Source of the DNA: Gracilaria vermiculophylla
Lineage: Eukaryota; Rhodophyta; Florideophyceae; Gracilariales; Gracilariaceae
Assembly (NCBI GenBank): GCA_019155205.2
Contig: JAHNZQ020003149.1
Coordinates: 52,575 to 116,574 of the forward strand
Direction of reading: 5' to 3'
DNA: 64,000 nucleotides
The notes under the pieces were generated by a model. It was not told where the DNA came from. It was given only the letters and a program-made list of their open reading frames with translations, and ran no database searches. Positions 1 to 10,159 of this stretch are shown piece by piece (position 1 is the stretch's first letter; each line of letters begins with the position of its first letter). The translations under genes were made by a program, and so were the position numbers.

Positions 1-361
1 TCCGGTATCCGCTGTCGCGAGCCGGGGGAATTCTGTAAGGGATCCGCAAACACCAAGCGGAGGGGAAGGTTCACTGGGCGGACAATGCTCCTACAGGCGT
101 TGCTATGATGCGACCTGGGGATCGGCGGCTTAGAAACCTGCGTGAATAGACAAGAGACTCCGACCGGAAAATGTAGAAGAAGACTCAAGGGTGCTTGTCT
201 TCACTTCCCCAGAGGTGGAGCTCAACCGGCAGCTTAAATATCTAGCTGGGAGCCCGCCCCGGCAGGTCGCACTACTGTGCTAATTACCTGCATAAAATAT
301 CTAAAATAAATAATAAATTCTCACGTACCTTAAGGATACTGTAGCGCACGCGGATAATATT
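1..361. other. Intergenic, no gene seen
   Basis: No open frame with a convincing protein and no RNA gene was recognised. The right half is AT-rich and leads into a decayed gene. Confidence 0.5.
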
Positions 362-1175
362 ATGCACCACGTGGCCCAGCTAATAAATTACGAACCCTCC
401 TTAGAAATATTATTCCTTAAGGCCAAACCACCGTATTGCCGTAGGAGCCACTGTACTACACTGCAGCAAAAAGTTCTTGATATACAACGGATTCTTGGAG
501 AAAGGTTTGGTGCGCTGCAGCACCAAGGGTGGCAGAGGACACAAAGCTCAGGTGAGAAAGTAGCCGCAGCGGCTGAACAACTTATAGTGCGTGAGGAGCC
601 AAGGTTTGGTGCAGCGCAGCAGCAAAAGTGGCAGAAAAAACGAAGCTCAAAAGAGGAAATAGCCGCAGCGGCTGCACAACGTTAGGTGAAGAAAGTGCAA
701 AGGTTTTGTGCGGCGCAGCACAGGTGGTGGCAGAGGACACGAAGCGCAAGCAAGGAATTAGCGGCAGCGGCTGCACAACTCTAGGTGCAGGAAGAAAAAT
801 GGGCGGGGTCTTTTGAAGCTTATCGGAGGAAGTCAAGCAGATGCGCGCTACAGCGGTCAAGATTGCTGCTCAAGAGACGTTGAAAAGCAAAAGAACTCTC
901 CAGACACCGTTGGAGATCAGAAAACCTCTATCAAATGAACAAAATATCTTTCTTGAAGCTACCAATGACAACCTTACATTTGTACAGTTGGCTATGCGTT
1001 TGCTCAAGAAGTTGGGGTGTCGGTGGAGATGCTCTTAGTAGCATGATTAAGAGTTGATCGAGTTCCCGAAGCGATTATAGAGTTTTTGATAGAAACTAAG
1101 CGTTCTAAACTCACAAACGCAGCTTCGCCAAGTACCAGACTACCAACTTGGCAACGTGTACCATTCCCGTGCTAG
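362..1175 (+). pseudogene. Decayed repeat-containing gene
   Basis: Coding traces run through this stretch but are broken. From 362 one frame stays open to a stop at 683-685. It encodes two Ala-rich 33-residue repeats, and a third repeat follows in the same phase beyond the stop. From about 826 a second frame reads through 841-1038 with an amphipathic, coding-like composition (for example FVQLAMRLLKKLG). Reading then fits better in the next frame (VPEAIIEFLIETKRS) up to a stop at 1173-1175, with one internal stop. A 99-bp repeat period divisible by three, together with frame-consistent fragments, suggests a once-functional protein. I recognise no family. It could instead be part of a decayed mobile element. 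Confidence 0.45.
502..798 (+). repeat. Three tandem 99-bp repeats
   Basis: Units start with AAGGTTTGGT-like sequence at 502, 601 and 700, exactly 99 bp apart. Each contains a block rich in GCAGCGGCTG that encodes an alanine run (AAAAAQ). The spacing preserves the reading phase, although stop codons now separate units 2 and 3. Confidence 0.8.
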
Positions 1176-1923
1176 TGCAAGAGATGACTGGTGCGAGATG
1201 GATCTGAGCTTAAGTATACTCTGTGAAGTGGACCTGATGAGATTGCAGACATAGAAATTGGCACGGAGCATAAATATGCCAGCAATGTATGCGGTCTTTG
1301 GGCTGCGTGTGGGGCCAAAATGAAAAAATGAAAAATGTTTTAATCACAACTCTTCAATCTAGTTTACCACATATGAGGCAAACGGCTGCCCCATATGATG
1401 CAAAGGCCTGGTCAATAGACACAAGCCTGCTGCTCGTTTTATCAAGCGCAAGAGAAGCGCGTGGCGTCAAGTCCACGGTGCTTCAAGTGACGGTGGGTGT
1501 GGTGGGGGTGGTGGAGAGCTTGCTTGCCATTAAAAAAAACGCCAACTTTGATGAAGCGGCTCTAGTTTGCGGTAAGCGGCGCGTGACGCACACGCGCCAC
1601 GCGTCGCCGCCAGATGCGTCGCCACCACCGGGCCGCAATGATTCATTTCATCGATAAGGAGCGATTGAGGCCTCGCACTTACCCAAATGGCATCGCCGTC
1701 GCCATATCATCGCGAATGGAACGCGTTGGCGCGAGCGCTCGACGTCCACCCCAAGTCGGACGCGCGAGCGTTGTGGCCGCGCAGCTCGTCAGCCACTTGG
1801 CGAGCTTGTCGTCATGACTTTAGCACTTCTTGTCATGCGACGATCTTTAACATCGTCGCCGCCCCTCGTACCGGCGCCAGTCGCGACGCTTAGCAATCGC
1901 GTGGATTTTGGTCTTCTCGTAGC
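1176..1923. other. Intergenic, upstream region of the FG-GAP gene
   Basis: No gene recognised. The last 350 bases are GC- and CpG-rich and probably hold the promoter of the gene starting at 1924. No clear TATA box was found. Confidence 0.4.
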
Positions 1924-3498
1924 ATGCGTTCATTTGCGAGCGCCTTTCGTACCGTATGCGGGCTCACTGCCTTTAGCGCGCTTGCGTTTTCGCAGGACAT
2001 AAACTTTGACATCACCGTGCCTTTCGTGCAACATCCTGCTTCCCCCACCTTGCCTTACTTTCGTGACGTGACTGATGGCTCTGGAATCGACACACGCTTT
2101 CGCTGGAAGAAATATGGCAGCCCCGCTGTAGCGGATCTTGACCGCGACGGTTATCCCGACTTGTTACTATGTCATCATGACTCCACCCGTGCCGAGTTGT
2201 ACTTCAACAACCGCGATGGAACTTTTTCAAAGTCGTCCTGGGGGATTTGGAATGATAACCATGGCTTCTCTCCATTCCCGATCACGGCTCGCGAGCGAGG
2301 CCTGTATTTTACGCTTTCTGTTGGTGGCAACTATGGCAAAAAGCTCAACTCTCCATACATGTTTGCGGTAGATCCATACACTCGAAATATTGATAGAGTT
2401 TCCGACAAGGTTGGCGTGCAATCCCGCGGTGGCCGTGGACGTTCAGCGATTTTCTTGGATTTGTCAATGGGCAAACATCCTTTCTGGCCCGATGTCATAT
2501 TCACTAATGCCCGACCGCCGTCTGGCATCACCCAGTTTGCGTATGAGAATGTGGGCGAAAAGAAGTTCAAGTTGCGTTCTTTGAAGGGTGGCTTTGCAAA
2601 TGACATTAACTGGTATGCAACAGTTACGGACCTCGAAAATGACGGCTTGATGGAGGTCATCACATATTGGGAATTGAGGATGTGGCGTTTGGTGGCACCG
2701 TTTAAGTTTAAAGAGATAACGAATGACGTTTTCCCAAAGAACATGAAACGGAGCGGGGTTGTCTCTGTCGCTGAGATTGACTTTGACAATGACGGCGATT
2801 TTGATCTTTATGTGGCTCGCACAAAGTCCGGTGATCTATCCTGGCAGAAGGGCTCTGTTTTTGAAGACTATTTGCTGGAGAATCGAAACGGGGTGTACTA
2901 TGATGTCTCTGATCGCGCTAATTTTCCTCGTAAAACAACCCCGAGAGGTGTCACCGTCGGCGATTTTAACAACGATGGGTGGATGGATCTTTACATCACG
3001 CAGTACAAAGAGGCCGACATCATTTTGCTTAACAAAGGGGATGGGACGTTTACTAGCAAGAGCGGGTTGACAGATAGGCCTTCCAACGTCCGCGGTGATC
3101 ACGCCGTAGCTGTGGATTACGATTTGGATGGAAGGTTAGACTTGGTATCTGGACAGGGAGACCAAATTAAGGAAAACTTGGGAGGTTCTTTCCGCATCTT
3201 CAGAAACTTGTTGCCTAGAGGTGCCGGAAATTATGTTCTAGTGCGCGTGGGAAACGCGTGGGACAGGTCGTGCACACCACTACACGCTGTGATTACGCTG
3301 GAGGCAGGGACACTTGTGTTGAAGCGACGCGTTGGAACCGCAGGCAGTGCAGTTTCCCAGTCGTACCTGGAAACTGTACATTTTGGACTGGGATCAGTTT
3401 CGTATATTGATGTGATATATGTCAAATATTCGAATGGCTATGTGGACGTGAGACGCGGGGTGGAAGCGAATCAACTGGTGTTTTTAGGCGTGTTGTGA
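1924..3498 (+). CDS. Secreted FG-GAP/VCBS protein with UnbV/ASPIC C-terminus (CRTAC1-like)
   Basis: Protein of 524 aa. Residues 1-24 form a signal peptide (hydrophobic stretch ending AFSQ). Four calcium-loop motifs typical of FG-GAP/VCBS beta-propeller blades are visible: DLDRDGYPDLLL near residue 70, DFDNDGDFDLYV near 283, DFNNDGWMDLYI near 346 and DYDLDGRLDLVS near 399. The last 80 residues match the UnbV/ASPIC domain, with VHFGLG and a closing VEANQLVFL. Proteins of this layout are extracellular and include animal CRTAC1 and many bacterial surface proteins; their biochemical role is poorly known, so calcium-dependent adhesion is only a guess. The ATG at 1924 is chosen because it gives the signal peptide directly. 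The frame is intact and without introns. Confidence 0.8.
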   Translation: MRSFASAFRTVCGLTAFSALAFSQDINFDITVPFVQHPASPTLPYFRDVTDGSGIDTRFRWKKYGSPAVADLDRDGYPDLLLCHHDSTRAELYFNNRDGTFSKSSWGIWNDNHGFSPFPITARERGLYFTLSVGGNYGKKLNSPYMFAVDPYTRNIDRVSDKVGVQSRGGRGRSAIFLDLSMGKHPFWPDVIFTNARPPSGITQFAYENVGEKKFKLRSLKGGFANDINWYATVTDLENDGLMEVITYWELRMWRLVAPFKFKEITNDVFPKNMKRSGVVSVAEIDFDNDGDFDLYVARTKSGDLSWQKGSVFEDYLLENRNGVYYDVSDRANFPRKTTPRGVTVGDFNNDGWMDLYITQYKEADIILLNKGDGTFTSKSGLTDRPSNVRGDHAVAVDYDLDGRLDLVSGQGDQIKENLGGSFRIFRNLLPRGAGNYVLVRVGNAWDRSCTPLHAVITLEAGTLVLKRRVGTAGSAVSQSYLETVHFGLGSVSYIDVIYVKYSNGYVDVRRGVEANQLVFLGVL

Positions 3499-5164
3499 CG
3501 CAGTGCTTTGCACTGCGTTGCATATGTGGTCTGACTCGAAGAGTTTTTTCTCTGTGTAACGCTTTGTCATTGAGAAAAGTAGCCGAAAAAGCCTACATTG
3601 CCCAACGCTTGTAGGCTCCTGCGAGGGCGGAGTCAGTCATCTGTAAATCGAATTGGCGCGAAAGCCAAGAGTTATTGCGTTCCACAACTAGATATATTCA
3701 CCAGAGCTGTTCTCTGACAAGTGGACAGTCTGCCCGTAATTCTGAGGCGAGCGCGTCACACTTGTCAACACTAAGTCGACTCGACGGCCTTTAGAGCCTC
3801 TGGTAGACTCAGTCCATGGTCGCGCACCTGCTATGTTCTGTCGACGAACATCAAGCGCCGAAGAGTGATGGGAGGGTCGTCGCCGCGCCTCTGCGCCTTC
3901 AGACAGACTTCAATACGAGCATTCTCGCAAAGCTTGAAGCGGTCTCAGCAGACCATCACAGCGCCCGTGGTTCACATGCACAGACCCTGCAACGCCAAAA
4001 CGCCTTCCTTGGAGGGCAAGAGGGATTCTTCTGTCGGAACGTCATCTACTCTCCATTTCAGCACGTCCCGTGAATTGATGACGAATTGAATCACCCTTAA
4101 GTGGAATTTAGGTGAATGATATCTGTGTGTAGAGCCCCTATCAGCATACTTTAGCTCCTCGTCTATGCAATGTGCTCCCTAGGATTTTCCTACACTCCAA
4201 CAATGGACGAGAAAGCGTTCACAATGACGAAGCGTGCGAATGCCGGGTTCGTCACTGTCCTGCAAAACAGTACCGAACACCCACGGCAACTTCAAAACAT
4301 TTAGTCTTGTGGTGGAGTACGGACGGAGGCGGGGCATTTCTGCTCGCGCGCACAGAAAGCAGTTTGTCTCATGGGTTCATTCGGGGTCATCATGCCGTGG
4401 AGAGCACTGAGGACGTCGGCGGGTGGGGAATTTTTTCGCCGAACGTGTGCTATGTGTAAGATATGTATCTCGGCACACTACTATGCACAGGGCATGGCGC
4501 ACGGCGCACGGCGCATGCAGCATGACGATGCACTGGTGCATGGAGCGTGCAAGTGGAGGCAACGTTTCGTGCGGTTGCAGGCGTGGGGGGCGGGCGTTCG
4601 ACCGCCAGTTGTCGTGCCGCCGTTTGCACGGCGGGCCGAGCTTGGTGGCGCCATTTCGCCTCCCGTTGCGCGGCGGGGGTTCTTTCTTGCAACGAACTTG
4701 CGGTTCACTCACGGCTCGGGTGGCCGCGGCGCCTGCTTTTGGTGGACGCAACATTCCATTCGGTGCACGCCCCCCTCCACGTCATCGAATCGCCTTCTGA
4801 CTGTATCCAACCCGCTTGTGGTGGTGCTCTTCCACTCCCGCCCCAACTCTCGCTGCGGGTCCTGTGCACCTCCGTATCCAAACGGAACACACCCAAGGCG
4901 CCCTCTGGCATCTTTCCTCCGGAATAGACCCCCGTGCTCGCCTGCTTTTTGCAGCCTCATGTGCAACACGCATTCATGCAATGACTTGCAATCCGCAATG
5001 CAATTGCATCTCGTAAACTTGCACCAACTGCCACCCAGTCAACCCCATCTGCGATGCTTCCCAACCTGACGTGCCCATCCTCAGTCATCCAATCTCAATC
5101 TCCGCCTCCACTTCGAAAACCGTTTTCTTTGTTCCATTCCTGCATATCCCGTTCACCCGCATGC
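3499..5164. other. Intergenic and PPDK upstream region
   Basis: Positions 4480-4800 are strongly GC-rich with CACGG/GCGCA repeats and short dyads such as TGCACTGGTGCA. Many frames are open here only because of base composition. I see no gene; the GC-rich part may be upstream regulatory DNA of PPDK. Confidence 0.5.
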
Positions 5165-5171
5165 TATAAAA
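5165..5171 (+). promoter_or_regulatory. TATA box of PPDK
   Basis: TATAAAA, 128 bases before the PPDK ATG. It predicts transcription starting near 5195 and a leader of about 100 bases rich in C and T. Confidence 0.7.
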
Positions 5172-5298
5172 GCGTCCTCCCTTCATCGCCTCGTCGGTGC
5201 GCATCCCTGGATCCGTGAGCCCCGCCACCCAGCCTCCTTCTCACTTCTCTTCTGCCATTTTGCCTTTGTCTTCCTCGGGTCCCTAACTTAGCTTCATC

Positions 5299-8040
5299 AT
5301 GAACACGGCTATCACCTTTTCCAACATGCTTCACAACCGGAATCCGCCGCCAGTTGCGGAGGACAAGCCATTCAAACAGGACAAATACGTTTATGCTTTT
5401 GGAAATGGGAAGGCAGAGGGGGATGCGGGAATGAGGGCCTTACTGGGTGGCAAGGGTGCTGGTCTCGCCGAAATGTCTGCGCTCGGCCTGCCAGTTCCCC
5501 CGGGCTTCACCATCACCACTCAAGTGTGCACCATGTTCAACAGACATGGTGGACAATACCCCTCTGGCCTGGAGGCCGATGTGGCCAAGTCGCTCGCCAC
5601 CGTCGAGAAGCTCACAGGTGCTCGCTTCGGTAATGCAAACCGCCCGCTTCTGGTTTCTGTGCGCTCTGGCGCTCGTGCTTCGATGCCCGGTATGATGGAT
5701 ACCGTGCTCAATCTCGGACTCAATGATCAGACCGTAAGAGGTCTTGCTACGCAGTCGGGTGATCCGCGCTTCGCCTATGACAGCTATCGCCGTTTCATTC
5801 AGATGTTTGGAGATGTCGTTATGGGCGTAGATCATCATCACTTTGAAGATATTCTGGATCATCATAAGAAGATCAATGGACTTTCTCTGGATACGGAGTT
5901 ATCAGCTCATGATTGGCAAGATGTCGTTTGTGAATACAAGCTGAAGATTCATGAACAAACCGGCAGAGACTTCCCCCAGGACCCCCGCATGCAGTTGTGG
6001 GATGCTATCTCCGCAGTTTTCCGCTCTTGGTCGAACGCGCGCGCTGTGACTTATAGAAGGCTAAACAATATTTCGCATGATTGGGGTACCGCTGTCAATG
6101 TTCAGGCTATGGTGTTTGGAAATATGGGTGACGACTCTGCTACCGGTGTCGCCTTCACTCGTGATCCTGCAACAGGAGAGAATGCATTGTATGGTGAGTA
6201 TCTTGTCAATGCTCAGGGAGAAGATGTTGTGGCGGGCATTCGAACTCCGCAACAGCTGACGGTTGCCGGTAAGTTAGCGCACCGATCAAAGCTGCCCGCT
6301 ATGGAGGAAGTCATGCCTGAGGTTTTCCAAGAGTTGAATGCCGTGCGCCATAATTTGGAGAAACACTATGGGGATATGCAGGACATTGAGTTTACTGTTC
6401 AGCGAGGTAAGTTGTATATGTTGCAGACGCGTGTGGGGAAACGTACTGCAAGTGCTGCCTTGAAGATTGCATGTGATATGGTTGATGAAGGAGTTATTAA
6501 TGAAGACCAGGCGGTTATGAGAGTCGATCCAGGATCTCTCAATCAGCTATTGCACCCTACTCTAGATCCGAAGGCCGAACGTCAAATCATAGCACGTGGG
6601 CTGCCTGCTTCACCAGGGGCAGCTTCAGGTCAAATCGTGTTTAGCGCCGATGAGGCCGAACGTCTTGCTCACGCGGGCCAGAAGGCAATCTTGTGCCGTG
6701 CCGAGACATCCCCTGAAGATATTCATGGTATGCATGCTGCTGCTGGAATCGTGACTACGCGAGGTGGCATGACAAGCCACGCTGCTGTTGTAGCAAGGGG
6801 CATGGGACGACCGTGTGTTGCTGGTGCCTCCGAGATCAGTATCGACTACAAAGCTAATACAATGAGTGTTCGTGGTTTGGTGCTAAACGAGGGCGATCTG
6901 GTGACACTTGATGGCGGAAGCGGAGAAGTCATGTCGGGACATGTGCCTACTATTGACCCCGAGCTTTCAGGAGATTTCACAAGGCTGATGAGATGGGCAG
7001 ATTCAAAGAGGAAGTTAGGGGTGCTTGTCAACGCTGACACACCGGAAGACTGTCGAAAAGCATTGGAATTCGGTGCAGAGGGCATCGGGCTCTGTCGCAC
7101 AGAGCACATGTTCTTTGAAGCAGGAAGAATCGTTGCAGTTCGTGAAATGATACTGGCGAACAGTGAGACTGGCAGGAGAAAGGCGCTGAAGAAAGTTCTT
7201 CCCATGCAGCGAGATGACTTTGCTGAGATCTTCCGTATCATGCGTGGACTTCCCGTGACGATTCGTTTGCTCGATCCACCGCTCCACGAGTTTTTACCCC
7301 ATGGTGAAGCAGAGATGCATGAAGTTGCTGACGCGGCCGGCGTGAGCGTTGAATTCGTGCGAGAGCGCGTGATCAAAGTTCGCGAAGTGAATCCCATGCT
7401 GGGACACCGTGGCTGTCGTTTGGGCATAACATATCCGGAGGTGTATGAGATGCAGACACGGGCAATCCTCGAAGCGGCTGCCACAGTAGCGAAGGAAGCC
7501 GATATCGAAATCGAAGTTGAGATAATGATCCCGTTTGTGGCGGTTGAATCAGAATTGCGCATTGTTAAGGAACACGTTGACCAAACTGCCAAAGAAGCAT
7601 TAGCCGGAGAACACAAGGTGCACTATGTAGTGGGAACGATGATCGAACTACCTCGGGCGGCACTGAATGCTGGAAAGATTGCCAGAGAAGCTCATTTCTT
7701 CAGCTTTGGGACGAACGATTTAACGCAGACAACTTTTGGTCTGTCGCGTGACGATGCTGGTAGTTTTCTACCAACATATGAGAATCGAGGAATTTTTGAC
7801 AAAGATCCGTTCGTGCATCTCGATGTCGAAGGGGTTGGTGAGTTGATGCAAATTGCCGTCGAGCGTGGTAGAAAGACCCGACCAGATCTGAAACTATGTC
7901 TGTGTGGGGAACACGGTGGCGACGCAGAGTCTGTGAACTTCTGCCATGAAATTGGATTAGACTGCGTCTCCTGTTCACCGTATCGCGTCCCAATCGCCAG
8001 ACTGGCAGCTGCCCAAGCTGCGCTGAATCAGGCGTCTTAG
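5299..8040 (+). CDS. ppdK: Pyruvate, phosphate dikinase
   Basis: Protein of 913 aa, full length for the family. It interconverts pyruvate, ATP and phosphate with phosphoenolpyruvate, AMP and pyrophosphate. The N-terminal ATP-grasp half includes GGKGAGLAEM and SVRSGARASMPGMMDT. The phosphohistidine domain carries GGMTSHAAVVARGMG with the catalytic His at residue 494. The C-terminal PEP/pyruvate barrel contains GLCRTEHMF and LCLCGEHGGD with the active-site Cys near 869. The first 30 residues look like neither a plastid nor a mitochondrial targeting peptide, so a cytosolic enzyme is likely; there it could serve gluconeogenesis or PPi-dependent energy metabolism. The ATG at 5299 is the first after the TATA-defined leader. 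No intron is needed. Confidence 0.95.
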   Translation: MNTAITFSNMLHNRNPPPVAEDKPFKQDKYVYAFGNGKAEGDAGMRALLGGKGAGLAEMSALGLPVPPGFTITTQVCTMFNRHGGQYPSGLEADVAKSLATVEKLTGARFGNANRPLLVSVRSGARASMPGMMDTVLNLGLNDQTVRGLATQSGDPRFAYDSYRRFIQMFGDVVMGVDHHHFEDILDHHKKINGLSLDTELSAHDWQDVVCEYKLKIHEQTGRDFPQDPRMQLWDAISAVFRSWSNARAVTYRRLNNISHDWGTAVNVQAMVFGNMGDDSATGVAFTRDPATGENALYGEYLVNAQGEDVVAGIRTPQQLTVAGKLAHRSKLPAMEEVMPEVFQELNAVRHNLEKHYGDMQDIEFTVQRGKLYMLQTRVGKRTASAALKIACDMVDEGVINEDQAVMRVDPGSLNQLLHPTLDPKAERQIIARGLPASPGAASGQIVFSADEAERLAHAGQKAILCRAETSPEDIHGMHAAAGIVTTRGGMTSHAAVVARGMGRPCVAGASEISIDYKANTMSVRGLVLNEGDLVTLDGGSGEVMSGHVPTIDPELSGDFTRLMRWADSKRKLGVLVNADTPEDCRKALEFGAEGIGLCRTEHMFFEAGRIVAVREMILANSETGRRKALKKVLPMQRDDFAEIFRIMRGLPVTIRLLDPPLHEFLPHGEAEMHEVADAAGVSVEFVRERVIKVREVNPMLGHRGCRLGITYPEVYEMQTRAILEAAATVAKEADIEIEVEIMIPFVAVESELRIVKEHVDQTAKEALAGEHKVHYVVGTMIELPRAALNAGKIAREAHFFSFGTNDLTQTTFGLSRDDAGSFLPTYENRGIFDKDPFVHLDVEGVGELMQIAVERGRKTRPDLKLCLCGEHGGDAESVNFCHEIGLDCVSCSPYRVPIARLAAAQAALNQAS

Positions 8041-8488
8041 TCTTGTAGATAAGGGGTAAGTGGATGTAATGGTAACAGATGTATGTACTAGATATTTGTG
8101 GAACATTATGCTCTGTTGTTCTTGCATGTTAAAATTGTTGCTCACATAAAGATTGCATGCTTTTTCGATGAAACATAGACTCCCTTTGAGAGACCATACT
8201 GTTTTTCCTTTTGTTGGCATTCTCTTTCCATAATAGTTCTGTCCTATTTATTCAGTTCCCCTACTGAGGTCATTAGTGTAATCGGCGGAGTTTGATGGTG
8301 AATGAAAGTCAGAACGAAATCTTAGATGTTGAGACAGAGACAGTGAGTGCGAAATAGGGTTCATGGAGAGAAAGGGTACAGAGGACAGAACGCATAATTT
8401 ACTGACGACTAAAACTGGCTTACAACACCTTCGTATAATTCAGTCATGAAAACAGAGAGCTTTCGACGAAGAATCTCGACTTGTCAAA
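8041..8488. other. Intergenic between convergent genes
   Basis: 3' flanks of PPDK (+) and the SIMPL gene (-). AT-rich; no gene seen. Confidence 0.5.
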
Positions 8489-9217
8489 TCAATCCTCTTC
8501 ATTCTGTGTTTGTCTTTCGACGAGTGCAAATTGAAGGAAGACGGTGGCCTGAACTTCAAGTTCTCCGGTGGCGATCGGAACCGATGCATCTGCCGCCGCG
8601 AAGCCACCAAGTGATTGCTGGGGCTGTGGAATTGATTGTTCACTGATAGCGATCAGCTTACCAACCTGTAGTCTAGCTGCTGCGGCATACACTCCAGCGC
8701 GATCTGTGGCGTCCGAAACCGCAAGAGCTCGAGCCTGGTTGCGAAGCTCTGTGTCATTTCGGATGCTGAAGCTCACTCCAGAAATGCGGTTGCTGCCGGC
8801 CGTGACAAGCGCATCCAGGATCATCCCCAAGTTGTCCAAATCACGGACAATAACTTGCACTTGATTAGTAACCTGATAGCCGTTGATGCCCAAGTCTTCG
8901 CCGTTCGGCCCACGTCGAAACTGAGGATTCACATCGAAGAAGGTCGTCTGAACGTCTTTGCTTTCGATTCCTTGTTCAGTGAGCACTGCTAACACTTGCT
9001 GAAACTGCTGGTTGTTGGCAGACAGTGCTGCCTGCGCTGTGGCTGCTGTCGTAACCACTCCGGTGCTCACTGTGGCCGTATCCGGAGATGCGGACACACT
9101 CCCTTCACCAGAGACACTGACAGTGCGGGGTAGGGCTTGAACATTTGGTTGACCAGAGACCGCGGCAAACAACAACAAAGCTGAAACTGACAAAAGGGCC
9201 TTCGTGGAGGGAGACAT
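8489..9217 (-). CDS. Secreted SIMPL-domain (DUF541) protein
   Basis: Protein of 242 aa. After a signal peptide (MSPSTKALLSVSALLLFAAV, then SGQ) comes a SIMPL/DUF541 domain. The family signature VSVSGEGSVSASPDTATVSTGV sits at residues 32-53, and the middle includes NGYQVTNQVQVIVRDLDNLG and a GVSFSIRNDTELRNQARALAV-type helix. The family is common in bacteria (YggE-like periplasmic proteins linked to oxidative stress) and its molecular function is not settled. The frame stays open upstream to 9295, but that lies within a few bases of the TATA box. The ATG at 9217 gives a proper leader and signal peptide and is chosen here. Single exon. Confidence 0.8.
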   Translation of the reverse strand: MSPSTKALLSVSALLLFAAVSGQPNVQALPRTVSVSGEGSVSASPDTATVSTGVVTTAATAQAALSANNQQFQQVLAVLTEQGIESKDVQTTFFDVNPQFRRGPNGEDLGINGYQVTNQVQVIVRDLDNLGMILDALVTAGSNRISGVSFSIRNDTELRNQARALAVSDATDRAGVYAAAARLQVGKLIAISEQSIPQPQQSLGGFAAADASVPIATGELEVQATVFLQFALVERQTQNEED

Positions 9218-9296
9218 TCTAAGCAACGAAGGAAGCTCCGCAACGTGTGGAAATAAGACAGCTGGTGTTGGCGCTGCAGTGAAACAGATGGGCACG

Positions 9297-9303
9297 TATT
9301 ATA
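9297..9303 (-). promoter_or_regulatory. TATA box of the SIMPL gene
   Basis: TATAATA on the minus strand, 80 bases before the ATG at 9217. It excludes the longer upstream reading of the frame. Confidence 0.55.
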
Positions 9304-10159
9304 AATGCGCGCGATGGCGCTCAACGTTTACCTTATACGCAAACCAGATTCGAGCCAGAGGTCGTCTTACACTGTTCGTGGGCAAGAGGCGAAAATGTTA
9401 GTTACCAACGGTTGAATGCCGTTCCGCCACCCAACGTCTTGAGAGACTCAAAAAACCCTAATCATGCCATAGTCCTGAATTCCCTTGTCCAGTGGAATAC
9501 AGAGCAGTAAACGTTCAGATACGGAGACAACAATGTCCGGCAACGGGCCTAGCTGAATCCCGAAACTTAGAAAACCTCCCGTAAGTCATTCATTGGCGCA
9601 CATGCCATTCAGCTTTGTTCCGGCTTCAACCGCTCGGCCTGCGATTACAGTGATCTTGGCTTTCCAGAACATCCTGAACAGCTTTTGGCGCTCACATTGC
9701 AAATCTTTGATGGCAAACAAAAAACTGAACCTGATACTTATCCTTGGTAGAGGTCTCACCAGACGAACAAGGTCCAATGGAACACGACCTGCAAGCTTTA
9801 TGAAGGTTTATTTCTCTAGCAACGTTGTGTCAACAGTGATGGATGTGTAAAGGACACCTGGCATTTTGATGCAAATCATCGTTTATAGTACTGTATTGCT
9901 ACCAAAATCAGTTTTCAAAATCATTCTAGTCAAAAAACCGTTTCAAAATCGAAGGACATTTCACTTTTAAAATTCATTTTGCCTTCTTCAGTAATTGATT
10001 TTCGCTTCTGCGTACTAAATTAAAAAAAAGTAAATAATACTTATTCAACGCTTTTGCATTACGTTTCTCTTACGTCCCATACTTAAAATATTCATAGATT
10101 TCGCGCTATTTCCAATACTTTTTTTAATTCAAAATCTGTTCAGAATGGCCTGTAATGGC
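9304..10159. other. Intergenic, increasingly AT-rich
   Basis: No gene recognised. AT content rises sharply from about 9,850 towards the dispersed repeat. Short frames near 9,600-9,850 have no family resemblance. Confidence 0.5.

Noticed and set aside
4371..5069. Long overlapping frames on both strands upstream of PPDK
   Set aside because: The region is GC-rich and open in most frames. The peptides are Arg/Pro/Cys-rich without domain features and end just before the PPDK TATA box.
9586..9850. Opposed short frames next to the SIMPL promoter
   Set aside because: The minus frame lacks ATG, and neither frame shows any family trait.
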